Shown piece by piece: positions 33,385-46,114 of a stretch of 64,000 bases of DNA. Under the pieces are notes generated by a model. It was not told where the DNA came from. It saw only the letters and a list, made by a program, of their open reading frames with translations, and did not search any database. The stretch is taken from positions 53,416,390 through 53,480,389 of the forward strand of contig NC_068576.1 in NCBI RefSeq assembly GCF_025698545.1, written 5' to 3'. Origin of the DNA: Gossypium raimondii. Its lineage: Eukaryota; Streptophyta; Magnoliopsida; Malvales; Malvaceae. The first letter of the stretch is position 1; every line of letters starts with the position of its first letter. A program made the translations under genes and the position numbers.

Positions 33385-36300
33385 GAATTTAAATTACAGA
33401 AGGAAAAATAAAAATTTTAAATTTTAAATGTACAAAACTAAAAAAAAACTTGAAATATATTAAAATTTCACTTTATAATTTCATCCAAAATAAATAATTA
33501 AACCAGAGGAATACAAAACAAAATAGCGAACAAGCAAAAATGTTTTACCTTTCTTCTCCTTTCACACTATACTTTCAGTACAATGACTAACTTAATTAAA
33601 CCTTAATCAAAATATATCTTAAAATTAACTTTTAGATAAAATAAAATACTATGATTTTAATCACTTTTTTTTAAGATTTAAATGATTAAAATTTTCATTC
33701 ACTTCTTGTCAAATTTCTTTTGGGAATCTATCAAACTTAATATTTTTAACATCATATGATTATCCTGCGTGTTTTAACCAAATTAATTTGGAACTTTTAA
33801 TTATCTATGAAAATTTTTAACATCGCATGCAAGAATCAAGCCAAGTAGAAGGTGGATATAACTTTTCAATATAATCGAAATTTCCTTAAATAGAAGATTT
33901 GATTGACTAGAATATACACTTTATTGAAGTATTTTACCGAAATGAAAGATTGATATTGATAGTACTATTAACAAACATTTTGTACTTGTATATTAGATGG
34001 TTTGTTTAGGTTAAGTGTACAAGAGTGATAGCAACTGATTTCTTGTATTAGGATTTGTTTTCCAGCAAGTTGAATTGAGTTCATCAACATGTTGCACTTT
34101 GATATGCACTTTATCATTATATGATGGATTATTCTCTATGCAATGCTTCACAATTGTAGGAAGTTTACCAACAACGTAAGAAAATGATCGTGTCCATCTA
34201 TGTTTTTACAACTTGTTTTGATTTCGTTTGGATGCAATTGAACAAATATCTGACATGTAAAAATCAAGATTAATTATAAATTTTACTAAAATTTACCATC
34301 AAATGCATTCTAGTTTATTTACTTTGAAATAGGTTTTATAAATTATAAAAATGAGTAAAATAGTCTCTTCACATCTCCCAAACTCTTAAATAAGAGGATA
34401 ATACGCTTCAACGCACTCGAACCCACGTTCTCCTGCACTGACAACAAGACCGACTAAAATGATGTTTAAAATAATTATTATGATAATAAAACACCGGTTT
34501 AACCTATATTTATTCTCGTAAGACCCACGTGATTCATCATATTTCTCATTATTTGAAAATTTAATAATATTTCTCATACTGTATTACGACATTTTAAATA
34601 AAATAAATAAAATCGTGGCTCCACAGTTGGAGCGAGCCAGACAGCCCAACTATTTAAGGACCGTTTCAGATGTAGATGGAGCCCATAAATACAAAAATGT
34701 GGGCCCACTTTTGTAATGACCAAGTTTTCAGAAACATTTTATATAATTTTCACGATAGATCAAAGTTTTTTTAAAGTCAAATCATATTAATCTGAGTAAT
34801 TCTTTTTACTTTATATCTTATAAGTTAAAAATAATTAATAATATTCAACATGTATGTGCTATAAATATAATTAAAATATTAAAAATCAATCATAATATAT
34901 AAATAAAATAATGTATCAAAATTTCTATAACGTAGATTAAAAATGTTTTAGAAATTATAAGTAAAAAGGTGCTTTCTTTCTTAGAAGGCAAAAGGCAAAA
35001 AGAGCTTTGCACTTTTATAGTGTAAAGAAAAAGAAAATAGTGATGTCTGTATAGTTTGATGAACTCAAGAAGCTCTCTATTAAGTTTACAATTGTCAAAT
35101 GGAGTGCAGAAAAAGATGCATATTTTTGTATTTGATGGAAACTCAAACTAGCCAACAAGGGTTCATGTTGTCACGCATTGGCCCACCAAAGAAAGCCAAC
35201 AATTGACGGCCAGGATTCATGGGTACATTGTTTGATCATCTTTTATATTTTTTTATAGAGGTGGACCACCGTGCCCCCTCCTAAAAAAATATGGACCACT
35301 TTGGACCAATGTAAACCGTCCATCATAAAAAATGAACCACCCGAAAAGTAAGGGTGAAAGCGGTGAGGCTGCCTGCCCCACCCAATGCCTAGAGAGCAGA
35401 GTGAAGTGAAATTGAACCACCCAATTTTTGGAGTGCAATTTGGATTCCACAAATAAAAAATGGAAGTAAAAAGTAGGGACCCATGGTCCCATGGTGCATG
35501 CGCACCCCAAATCCACGGGTAACACGTAGTAGACCCACACCCCCCCTTGCACGGGTTATGTTTGAAAGCCTACATTATCCCTTTCAGCGCGTGTAAGGGA
35601 GGTTATGGCGCGTGGACTGCATTGTTTCCGGGGTATGGATATGAAGCGGACCCACCACAATTACCAGTGTCCAGACCAACTCCGCCTACCACTCCAACGG
35701 GAACTTTCCCCACGACCCCTACTTACACGTGTAATACACTAGTTGATACCTTCAAATTTGCAGTCTTTTCTATATATAGTATGCATGTGTAATAAGTTTT
35801 ATCATTATATTTAATTATTTGTTGATAAATTACAATCTTCTTTATAGCAATTTGTGTACAACGTTTCTAATTTTTGATAATATAATTAGGGTATGTGTAG
35901 TAAATAGTAATAATTAATCGTGATTCATTTCCATTTGCGACCCCAACCACATGGTTACTATCGAAACTCTGAAGTTTTGATACGTTTTAAGATTAACTTT
36001 TGTTATTAATCCTGCAACTATGAATGTGGATTTAGCTTACATAATTTGATCATTTTAGTCTTTATATTCTTTAAATTTTAAAATTTTAGCCTGCACCAAA
36101 CAATAACTATTTCCAGGTACTACCCATAAAGAATTTGATTAATGAATTTTAGTCGTAGTTTGTGTTAAGACTAAAATTTAAAAATTTAAAAAGTAAATCT
36201 ACAACTTTACATATATTATAAGACTAATAGCATAAATTAACCAATTAGATTTAACCGCTGTTCGAGTTAAGACTGAAAATTTAAAATTCCAATAATTTAA

Positions 36301-36677
36301 GGACTAAAATGACTAATTTGAAAAGTATAGATGTAAAAGAACTAAATCCTCAACCAGGGGCAGAACAGAGGAAGTGGAGCAATGGTTAATCTGTAAGTTA
36401 AGAAGTTATAATCGTGGTTACAATTATACAATAGCAGAATTTAAACTTGACCAAATTTCGCACTAAAACATGGCGAAGTTTGAAGATATGGTGTTATGAT
36501 GGAGGAGGAACTATATACTTTGCATTTTGCAACTTGCAAGATGAACAAATTCTCACAATAACACCATCACTTTTAGAACACACAGATTACAGAACTATTT
36601 TCCGCTTTTGTTCGCATTGTAATTATTTATTCCATTGGAATATATTATATAATGTTCCAGAATCTGAAAACTAAACT
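33385..36677. other. Intergenic, mostly AT-rich; holds a repeat copy and the TCP 3' side
   Basis: No gene recognised. 34380-34500 belongs to a two-copy repeat (see separate entry). 35240-35720 is less AT-rich, with several GGACCAC words and one open frame I cannot place. About 35990-36350 has weak inverted ends (TTTTAGTCTTTATATTCTTT against TTTTAGTCCTTAAATTATTG), perhaps an old TIR element like that at 55051. The last part is the likely 3' UTR of the TCP gene. Confidence 0.5.
34380..34500 (-). repeat. Dispersed repeat with GGGTTCGAGTGCG core, copy 1
   Basis: On the minus strand TGCAGGAGAACGTGGGTTCG is followed by AGTGCGTTGAAGCGTATTAT. A second copy is at 43315-43410 on the plus strand. The GGTTCGAGT part is B-box-like, so a SINE is possible, but no A box or tail was seen. 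Confidence 0.5.
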
Positions 36678-37844
36678 CTACGGATTTTTTTGCTTAGAAG
36701 CAGCTTTTATCTGCTGTTGATGATGATTCCATGACCGACCCATCAACTGCAACTCTTGTTTATCATAAATCTCCAATGAAAAATCCCTAAGCATTTGAGC
36801 CGTTCCCCCAGTTCCACCGCCACCGTTACCACCCGAACTCACGCTTGGCGCCATTGTAGACTTCTTTGCCTCCGTCGCTCCTACTGGCGTACTGCTTGTA
36901 CTCACAGCCAGAGTTGATACACCGTCGCACACCACAGCTTGAGTTTCAGTCGTTGTCGCAACGAATGAAGATGTGGGCCTTGCGGCTATGTTACAAACCG
37001 ATGTCAAAGCTGGCGAGAAAGCCCATAACTGTGGCGGTGGCCGCTGATTAGTAAGCCAATCACCGGAAGCCGTGGGCGTGGACTGTGGGATCATCCAAAA
37101 CGCATTAGCTGGTACCATCATTCCAGTATTTCCGACAGCCCACACTGGCACCAGAGCTTGCTGAGCAACCGGAGCTAGCCCTGAATATTGCGTCACTAAC
37201 CTCTGCTGCTGCTGCTGTTGTTGTGCAACTGCGATCGGAATTCCATCATTTACATCGCAGAACTCGCTGCTTGCCGGGCGCTTTCTTTTCTTCGTTTTGT
37301 CATCTATTTGGCTATTATTATTGGAAGTGTTAGTGGCTGAGGTTGTGGGAATCTTGAGGGTACCACCGACTGATACAGCGATAGCAGGCACAGTGCCGGT
37401 ACCGGTAGCTTCTATAATAGCATGTTCAGCGTGTTCGAGGAGCCATCTGACGGTTTCCCCATCTGATTTATGGCCGAGTTCGCGAGTCAGCTGGAAGATC
37501 CTGGCAGCACAAGTGGCGGGTATTCGGATTCTTCGACCGCGGCCTTCAACCTTCGTGTGACGGTCCTTGTTGTAGGAGCGTTTAGCGGTGGTAACAGGCG
37601 TGGGGATAGGGATTTGCATTGACATCTGCCCGCTAACTGGGACTACCCGAGTAGGCCGCGGAGGATGGGTTTTCCGGTCCGGGTCGGGTTCTATTGGCTC
37701 TTCTTTCAATGGCATAACCATTAACGCTGAGTTTTCACAATTCTCATCGTTCTTGATACTGTTAGCGGCGGTGGGCGTGGCGTTGTTAGGTCCTCCGGTA
37801 CTGGTGCTAAGATCAGATGTGCCTCCGTCTTCAGAAGGATCCAT
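36678..37844 (-). CDS. Class I TCP transcription factor, TCP9/TCP19-like
   Basis: Single exon, 388 residues, ATG at 37844. The TCP domain (about 92-147) begins [20 protein letters not shown], and the helices run [20 protein letters not shown]. The basic part lacks the four-residue insert of class II, so it is class I. It is followed by [20 protein letters not shown] and a nuclear-type basic run [13 protein letters not shown]. There is a Q7 run and a TCP9/19-type end [20 protein letters not shown]. Class I TCPs bind GTGGGNCC-type sites in the nucleus and affect cell growth and leaf and flower development. Odd point: residue 141 is His where class I proteins usually have Pro (AEPAII). TCP9 versus TCP19 cannot be settled from sequence alone; the gene neighbours favour TCP19. 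Confidence 0.95.
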   Translation of the reverse strand: MDPSEDGGTSDLSTSTGGPNNATPTAANSIKNDENCENSALMVMPLKEEPIEPDPDRKTHPPRPTRVVPVSGQMSMQIPIPTPVTTAKRSYNKDRHTKVEGRGRRIRIPATCAARIFQLTRELGHKSDGETVRWLLEHAEHAIIEATGTGTVPAIAVSVGGTLKIPTTSATNTSNNNSQIDDKTKKRKRPASSEFCDVNDGIPIAVAQQQQQQQRLVTQYSGLAPVAQQALVPVWAVGNTGMMVPANAFWMIPQSTPTASGDWLTNQRPPPQLWAFSPALTSVCNIAARPTSSFVATTTETQAVVCDGVSTLAVSTSSTPVGATEAKKSTMAPSVSSGGNGGGGTGGTAQMLRDFSLEIYDKQELQLMGRSWNHHQQQIKAASKQKNP

Positions 37845-38905
37845 TTCCTGGATCCGAATTGTATTTACCCTTTGGTCCGTGAATCAAGGGGGAGACTTTG
37901 TTGCTTGGAGAAAGTTAGGGGTCGGAGGATTGTAATTTATAAAGGGTTAAAATCATAAATGATGGAAAATGATTACAAGTGTAGGGATAATAGAAAGGTT
38001 TAATTATAATCTTAATCTTTATACTTTTCACAATTCAAAATTTAGTCCCCTTACTTTTACTATTTAATTATTGAAGTTAAGTTTATAACACTTTTAAAGA
38101 AATTTTATTAAATTTGATCATGTGTCATTTTAAAATGAAAAAATATTATTTTTATTAATATTACAAGTTCGAAAGACTAAACAAGCAAATTTGGAGTTAC
38201 GAGATTTTTTTATTCTGAATCAGGAATAGTAAGGTTTTTAGCACTACCATAGAGAAAGCTCTCTTTCTTTACATGGTTTTCACGTCATAAATCTTTTATT
38301 TTAACAATGTCACGAACATAATTCTTTTGATTTGTTTTCAATTGTGAGACTAAATTCTAATTGTTCAAAGAGTACAGGGACTAAAAGCATGGTTGAACCT
38401 AAAAAAGTTATTTATATTTGTTGGACTTTTCATCTACTCGGTTTGGTTTTATGTTTCTGATATTTGTTTTTGGTTGGAAGAGAAATCCAACGGCGGTGAT
38501 TGCATTGGGCCCCATTGGTCTGGGTGACCAAGATGATGGAACAGGTGGCCACTACTGTCAACCAATAAACTTGTGAATGGTGTCAGAAATGTCTGAAAAA
38601 GGGCTTTATGTTTGTGGGATAACAAATTTGATTCATTGGTTGATGCCACGTATCTATGGTGGTCTCCGTACTACTACACAATAATTAGCCTTTAAAGCTA
38701 GAAATAAAATATATATCTCATGTAAATTCACCAATCTATTGCCAACTATTTGTTTCAACATAGGTAAAACTGGGTTTACAATTAACTTATTACAAACAAG
38801 ATTGAAAAATGACAATAGGGTTGAAAAAGGGATTTGCTGCTATTTGGAACTATGTCGTTTTCAACTTACAAATGGGAACCCAGTTCTTGGTAAATCTGTT
38901 CTTCT
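37845..38905. other. TCP upstream region and HMGS 3' side
   Basis: Contains the TCP promoter on the left and the HMG-CoA synthase 3' UTR on the right. About 37996-38401 looks like a TIR element: AGGTTTAATTATAATCTTAA on the left, and AGGTTCAACCATGCTTTTAG when the right end is read on the other strand. No coding. Confidence 0.45.
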
Positions 38906-41900
38906 TCAGTGACCATTGACAACAGAACCATTCTCATTACCAGTACAGTTCCCGTCCTTCTTTGCATAGAATCTCCGGTACTTAGAATCGACTTCGGTGA
39001 GGTAGTATGTTCCGGGAGACAAAAGGCTACAGTCTTTGCTAGTCACAAAGTCTTTAGCTCCATACCTATGCTCCATGAGGTGCATAGTCTCGACGAACTT
39101 CTCAGGGGCAAACTGCACAGAATCACCTCTATTACAATCTTTTCGGTGACAATTAATACGAGAATGAAGAAAATTGTCCTTTCAGTTGAGTACATCAGGC
39201 CTAAAATGGAAGTGCAAGAATTACCTCATGCCTAGACTTCAATTTTCCAGCAATATTCATCACCGTCGCAATGTTCGATAGGCTAAAAGGATGTTGACCT
39301 TCATGGAGTCGCAATGAAAACATTGTGGCAGTCAGTCCACTTCCGTATGAGAATAATATTACCCGCTTTCCTGCCTGCATGTTGTTATATATATATCAGA
39401 TGTGTGTGGAAATAGGGGCAGAGACAACTGATTTTCATATTTGGAAAAAAGAAATAAAACAATTACCAGTTCACTGTTTTTGCTGTGAAGAAGAGATGCA
39501 AACGCAGCGTACAGAGATGCTGTGTACATGTTGCCAACTTGCTTTGGTATCAAGGTGGTTGGTTGCACCTTGGCATCGTAAAGGGGCTTTGAAACTTGTT
39601 GGGATGCCTGCAAATGCATGAAAGTAAGTGGCATCAGCAAGAAGTCTACCGTTTATGAAGCAAACTAATTAAGAATCTATATGACATTTTCATTACGGAT
39701 TACAATCATGTATCAACTATACCACAAGTTTGTTGGTAGAGTATCAGACTCCTAATTTTCACTGATCGCTAACTAGAATCTAACCCTAGATACCACAAGT
39801 ACCCAAAAAGGAAGTTAAAAATAGACCTTCTCAAGATCCCTGCTTTGGTAGCTTTCATCACCGGTCAAAGTTGAAAATGGAGCCAACTTTTCTTTAGCAA
39901 TGTCATCAACAGAACTACAAAATTACGTAAACCGAGTAAATAACCAAACAGAGATGGATCAATCAATAAAACCTCAGAGCATCAAAGAAAAAGAAAAACC
40001 TGGCATTCCTCACAAAGTCATTGAACACCAAACGAGCAAAGCTTTTTTGCACAAGCTGCAGCAATGCAAATGGAAAATTTTAAGATAAATTCCAAAATTC
40101 CCACAATTATTCAAAAGATGTTTCTATCGATTTATCAATAACTGGTCAAACTAGCTACCTTATTATATGGAGAATGAAATACAAAGTAGTCAGCATCGGA
40201 AAGGGAAAATTGCTTGCCCTCTTGTTTCTCGTACCTGCCAACCAAATATAGAGGCATTAGCAGATAATAACTAGTACATATTCCATATTCATAAAGGAAA
40301 AAAAGAAAATACTTCGAGTACTTCTACAGTGACTTACTTGTGACAGAAGTATTTATAGCAAGTATCAAGAGCCATGAGATAGCACGTTTGAGAGAGTTTT
40401 CCATCAACAACCTACACATGCATGTCAATAGATAGAACCATTATCTAAAGAGGAACTCATGATGAACAAAAATACCAATATAGGTGATTGGTATGCCAAG
40501 TAAATGGCTCCTATAAACAAATTTAAATGTCTTTACCGGATATTCACTAGCAAGGTTGGGCTTGTAAAAGTCGTAGGCATGGGACATGTGACTCCCCCTA
40601 AATTTGCTTTCAAAAGCAATAGGAGCATCAGGCCCAATTAGCATAGCAATTGCAGCTGCTCCTCCAGTAGGCCGGGCAGGTCCTTCAGCATAGACCTGAA
40701 AAACAAAAGACCTCAGGTTTTACTTAACTGTACTCAAATGACTTGAAAGCTACATATCTTGCCTATATAAATGTACAAACTCAAGAGAAACATAATGTGT
40801 GCTTGGCTTCCTGAAGTGTGCAATGATCGTGTGAACAAAGAAGCATGTTACGATCCCCTTTAGTCCAAAACTAAAACCATGCACAGAGTGGTATTTAAAA
40901 AGAAAGGGAAAGTTTGCTTTTAAAAAGTAACAGTACAGGAAATGAGCATACCGCACTGTCAGTACAAACAACAATGCCATATCGTCCATCCCATGAACTA
41001 CTTTCCACCCAATTGACACAGTTGAACAGAGCTGCAGTCCCTCCATAACATGCATTAGTTGAATCGACCCCTTCAATGTCAGTGTTTCCACATTTCTGTT
41101 TGTTTAACATGAGAAAAGAGCATTAAGTGAAGAACAGACATTTAATCATAAACTGCAACAAAGTTGTCTTAAGAACTAGATAGAGATTTAATCATGAACT
41201 TTCAAGTTATTCAATATGAAGTTATATGCACTTCTCACTGATATGCCTATAGCTCCATCCTCTAACATAGGATGAGATCTTTGACTAAGATGGCTGCCAT
41301 ATAGCAATGTTAAAGCTTTTGAAAAAATGATCCCAAATAAGTGCCAGAAGCTATAATTTTCAATTAATATTTCAAGCAATTTGATGATGTTTCAAAGCAT
41401 ACGTTTTGATTAGTTCTTTTATCTATCTAAGATGAAGAAAGGGGCAACTATCTAATGTAATAAGATCATGATGATCGGGAATATTACCTCAAAAATTTGC
41501 ATTAGGAAAGTCTTAATGGACTTGCTCTTGTCTATCACGGTCTCGCTGCCAACTTCAAGACGGCCAATTTGTTTAGGGTCAATCTTATACTTCTCAAGGA
41601 GTGAAGTAACAACTGTCAAACTGCATATCGAAGATCCCGAGTTAGAAAAACGCAAAATAACCATACAACACATATTAAGAAGAATAGGTATAGAATGTAG
41701 GATCAATAACCTCATTGAGATCACATCTTCGACCTCAGTACAGAAGGCCAAACAATCTTGTCCAAGTCCAATGGTGTATTTTCCTTTGCTCACGCCATCA
41801 TGAGCCTCCAAGGTTTCCTGTTTATGTAGGACAAAGAAAGGAATAACTAAACAAGTGATGCTAATGTAATTGACAGGATCCATAAGATCCATTTATTACA

Positions 41901-42604
41901 TTAATTTATTATAGAACAACAACAATAAAGAGATTGTTCATGTTATTAATTTATTAATTCTGCAATAAAAGGTTTCCAAGAGGAAAGGGAAAAAAAAAAG
42001 AAACATCACTATTTTCCCGAAATTTTTATAAATAAACATAGAAAACAAAAAGGCCATAATTCTACTGGTATTAAAAGAAAAATAGAAGTAACTCCAAAAT
42101 ATCAATTAAGACAAGTATTTAGACTCAGGACAATCATGCAGGCAGAACATATAAGAGAGAAGAGTGAAATACAAGAAACTATTAATTACTATCCATCTGC
42201 GATCCAGGTAAAGAAAAAGCCAAAGCTAATGAACAAGAATTCACATCAAACAGTGAGGTAGCAGACATGTACACTTTGAACTGTCTATAGAGTTCCCAAA
42301 ACACCGTGATTTAGATGACCCCATCAACTCAAATCACATAAAAAGAACACTGGAATAAACTTTGCAAACAGAAAATTAAAAATCGTAAAAAAAGACCAAA
42401 ACAAGAGAGGGGGGGAAAGGAAAGAAAAGTGCAAGCAAAAATAACCCAAGGAATCCACCTTTTACCCGTTTTCTCACTTGTATCAACCACGAAACCAAAA
42501 CCCAGAAACCCAAAAAAATCCCAGAAACCCCATTTTCTCACCTGTTGAACAAAGGTAGGAGGGAAGTAAATATCCATAGCAAGAATTCCTACATTCTTAG
42601 CCAT
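38906..42604 (-). CDS. HMGS: 3-hydroxy-3-methylglutaryl-CoA synthase
   Basis: Twelve exons on the minus strand: 42604-42542, 41817-41711, 41620-41488, 41095-40952, 40695-40537, 40411-40338, 40234-40159, 40055-40000, 39914-39827, 39607-39467, 39374-39225, 39112-38906. Every junction is in phase; 465 residues, the normal plant size. HMGS condenses acetyl-CoA with acetoacetyl-CoA to HMG-CoA, the second step of the cytosolic mevalonate pathway to sterols and sesquiterpenes. Catalytic residues are all present at the positions known for plant HMGS: Glu79 (RLEVGSET), Cys117 ([15 protein letters not shown]) and His247 ([10 protein letters not shown]). The start [16 protein letters not shown] is the standard plant N-terminus without a transit peptide. 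A TATA box and G-box lie upstream. Looks complete and functional. Confidence 0.98.
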
Positions 42605-42768
42605 TTTTCTCTCACACGAACGAAGATGGATTAGCTACGACAAAGATTAAAACGAAAAGGGATATTTTTTCTTGGATTAAGAAAATGATGCTTCCTTTTT
42701 GTTTCCCTGAAACTCAGCTGAGAGCAACGTTGGTGAGGAACTGTGAATCCGATGTGGGTGTTGTTCCA

Positions 42769-42811
42769 CTATATATAAGCAAATGCAGACTTCATGAGTT
42801 CGTCTCACGTG
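42769..42811 (-). promoter_or_regulatory. HMGS core promoter: TATA box with G-box just upstream
   Basis: On the minus strand TTATATATAG (about 42770-42779) lies some 165 bp before the HMGS ATG. A G-box CACGTG (42806-42811) sits about 30 bp further upstream. The spacing suits a TATA promoter with a leader near 130 bases; the start site is not mapped. Confidence 0.5.
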
Positions 42812-43314
42812 TATAGTTGGAAACTCTAGTTTCTGTTTCCGCCCTCTTCATTTCACTTATTTACGGTTTTCGCCCTCATGTCAGTGTAGAAAATGGTATA
42901 AAACTTTGGTTTTCGATTATTTAATAAATACGGCGAACATTTGCAAAAATTATTAAATTTCAATATGGATGAAAAATTTTATAGAATCAGTCTTGATTAT
43001 AATAACAAAATTAATTAGGGTTTTGTCTCAGATATAATCATATTTTTATTAATTTTTTAAATAAAATTAATTTAATTTACCTACATAAAAATAATTTAAT
43101 AATTAGTACCTCGAAAATAAAAATGGATCACAAATTTTTTAATTTCGTTTGTGAGTAAAAATCATTATTTTTAAATTTTAATTATTTATAAATTGAATTT
43201 TATAAGATACTCATTAATGTAGGAGAAACAACTTTATAAACTGCAAATATGGAAAATAGAAGTAAAAGATCCAAAAGAATGGATAAAAAGTATTTAAAAA
43301 TATTTTATCAGCTT

Positions 43315-43410
43315 TATTAGTGTAGACATTATTGTTAATGCAGGAAGACATGGGTTCGAGTGCGTTAAAGTACATTGTACTCCTATTTATGGGTTAAAAA
43401 AGATTATAAA
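43315..43410 (+). repeat. Dispersed repeat with GGGTTCGAGTGCG core, copy 2
   Basis: ATGCAGGAAGACATGGGTTC then GAGTGCGTTAAAGTACATTG; matches the minus strand of 34380-34500 with scattered changes. Confidence 0.5.
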
Positions 43411-43873
43411 TAATTCTAAGCGTTATATAAAAAAATATATATGATCGTAACATATAATAAATTTATTAAAAGGATCATTATTTGCATAGAAATGATAGAT
43501 TCTAGGGTAAATTTTATTTAAATATAATGTAAATTTGCTTTAATTATTAATTTAATTTATCATAGTTTAATTCAATAAATTTAAGTATGGTCTCAATTTA
43601 TATATATGAATTTTTTCTTAATCTTTCGGTTAATTGTAAATATTAAATATATTTATTTTAAATACAATATATTATTTATAATATAAATCATAGGGAGTAA
43701 ACGAATCAAATGAAAAAATGATTTATTCTTGTTCAGTTCATTTGTTTATTTTTTAAGTTGTTCGTATTTATATTTGATTTGTTTATTATTTGGCATGTTC
43801 ATGCTTCATTTATTTAATGTTTACGAACATGTTCAATTAATATTCATAAATATTAAATTAACATGTTCACAAA

Positions 43874-44350
43874 TAGAGGTGCTCATGGGCAGGGTCGAGT
43901 CAGTTTGAGTCGAGTCTAAACACGATATTAACATATTTTACATTTGCTCAAGCTCAACTCTTATTCTTTAGTTTTTAAAAAATTTATTTATATTATATTA
44001 TTTTAATATTTAATAATTTTATACATTTTTTATTAAATTTTTTTATACAGTCATCTTAACATTATTTTAATGTTTACATTAGATTAGTATTATATATTTA
44101 GTATAAGTTTATTTTTTTAATGTGTTCTAAATTACATAATATATAAAAACAACATAATATAAAGTATTATAAATTTAAAAACGGGTCGGGTCGGACTTTG
44201 AATGTTCAAGTCTGAGCCTAGCCTATATTTTAAATGAACCTAATTTTTTTCCAAACCCATTTTTTAGGCTTAATATTTTTATCCAAATCATCCCAAATTT
44301 CGAACAGACATTCAGGTCTGGACGGATAACCCGATTCATGAATAGGTCTA
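43874..44350. mobile_element. hAT-type nonautonomous element with 8-bp target duplication
   Basis: Begins TAGAGGTGCTCATGGGC and ends, read on the other strand, TAGACCTATTCATGAATCGG. It is flanked by an exact 8-bp direct repeat TTCACAAA (43866-43873 and 44351-44358). TIR start and 8-bp duplication are the hAT signature. The inside has GGGTCGGGTCGG and CCAAACCCATTTTTTAGGCT. No transposase frame. Confidence 0.8.
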
Positions 44351-45961
44351 TTCACAAACAGTAAACCAAACAAAAAAAAAAACAAATCAATTAAATTTAA
44401 ATATAAAAATATAGAAAAATATTTTTAAATATTATTTATAAAAATATTATATTTAAATAAACATGTATATAACTAAACTTATTCATTTAATAAATCAACA
44501 TAAATTATTTAATCAATTCATTTATTAAATATTCAAATTTAATAAGTCTGAGATCCTATTCCATGGACAGTTCTTTAATTTCTCCCATTGGAATCTCCGC
44601 AGCTCCCTCTTATTCCTTTTCTCTCCCTATATGTTCCATGTAAACAATGCCTTTTTCAAGTATAACTAGGATTACTATATATTCAATTAATTAAATCAAA
44701 AATAATTCCGAGAAAATTCACATAATGTAATATTCAAATTTGAGATTTGTTCGTAAATATTTGTTTTTTAGATATTAAATATTCGTTAAAATTATTTATA
44801 TTCATAAGAATACTTTTTATGAAATTTAAAATTAAAGTCTAATTTTATACATTTTAATATAATAATATAATTGAAAAAAACATCTTTCAATTTTCTAAGG
44901 TGATGAAATGAAAATAAAGTAATTAAGGCGATGCCATTAATTTTTTGGGTCATATATTTCGAAAAAAAAAATAGTGACATACTAGTTTTTCATGCATTCA
45001 ACTTTGATATGCTACAAATTTTTTTAATCAAGCTTTAAATAAAAATTTGCATTTTGAGTGTTTAAAATAGCAGCCATCGTTGCTTAAATAATCTGCAATT
45101 ATAATATTGGGGAAAGTCTACTAGACAGCAACCAAACCATTGCATAAATTGTCCAAATTCAAGTTATAAATCTTAGTATTAAGGCAACAAGTGAATGATT
45201 GATTGATTGATATCAGTAATTTCACGACAAAAACGTTGAATCATTTTATTTGTACCGATGTCATTGTTGGACTTGTACCAACATTAATAACCATTATATT
45301 ATGGCACAACATTAATTTTTAGTTGATGAATTTTGACCATTTATTCCTATTTAATCCTCTCTCTAATATGCAATAGATACTCATGATTGTGATTTTTCAT
45401 GTGATAACAACAAGAGGGTTCATTTTGGTTTGAAAACTATGCGGATGATGCAATGAAAGAGGATTTTATTATTTGAAGACTTTGATCTCAAAAAAACTAA
45501 AATTAGGAAGATAAAATGACTATTTGAATTAAAAGATATGATGAGTATTCGAATTTAATACAGGAGAGTTTATTAATTATTTGAACGTGAACATCATATC
45601 GATTTAAGTAGAAATTTGGAAAGAGTTTTGAGAAATTAAAGTTTTTATTCGTGCGCCATCATTAATACACCTACTAGCTGAGAAAATCAAATTTAAATGT
45701 GCAAAGCTGAAACAACAACTTAAGGGAAAAGGGGTTAGGTTTAATTTATTGTTTCTTGTACAAAATTAATGTTACTGAATTGGTTGTAGTTTAAGAGAAA
45801 TACTTTACCCACTTCACTGTATAAACGATTATTGTGTACAAATTTTTGTTGTTGTTTTCAATAAAGCCTCCTAATATTTCAATGCCCTTTCAAGCATAAA
45901 CCTTTTGAGGGCCTCAACATAGTTCCCTACGAAGCATCTTAAAGCTCTAATGCCCTATTAA

Positions 45962-46111
45962 GGGTGAGTTTAGATGGGCGGTGCGTTTACCTGCGGTTAG
46001 TATAAAAATAGCGGTGGCGGTGAGATTAGATACTGTAACGATACTGTAGCGTGAAACAAAAAGTAAGCTAAACGCACCGCACCGCACCTAATCGCCCATC
46101 CAAACCCACTC
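45962..46111. mobile_element. 150-bp MITE, PIF/Harbinger-type (TAA duplication)
   Basis: Left end GGGTGAGTTTAGATGGGCG; right end on the other strand GAGTGGGTTTGGATGGGCG (three mismatches in 19). TAA lies on both sides (45959-45961 and 46112-46114). The interior GCGGTGCGTTTACCTGCGGT and the mirrored GCACCGCACC make most of it a hairpin. It resembles a MITE common in many dicots. Confidence 0.8.
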
Positions 46112-46114
46112 TAA

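Larger units (their letters stand above)
42812..45961. other. Intergenic, very AT-rich, with repeats
   Basis: No gene seen. Holds copy 2 of the GGGTTCGAGTGCG repeat (43315-43410) and a hAT-type element (43874-44350). The remainder is AT-rich without a recognisable pattern. Confidence 0.5.

Noticed and set aside
35253-35552. 99-codon minus-strand frame and an 81-codon plus-strand neighbour
   Set aside because: No motif, no splice context, no homologue known to me; region left as unexplained intergenic.
37297-37935. Plus-strand frames opposite the TCP gene
   Set aside because: Shadows of a GC-rich exon; composition mirrors the TCP codons.
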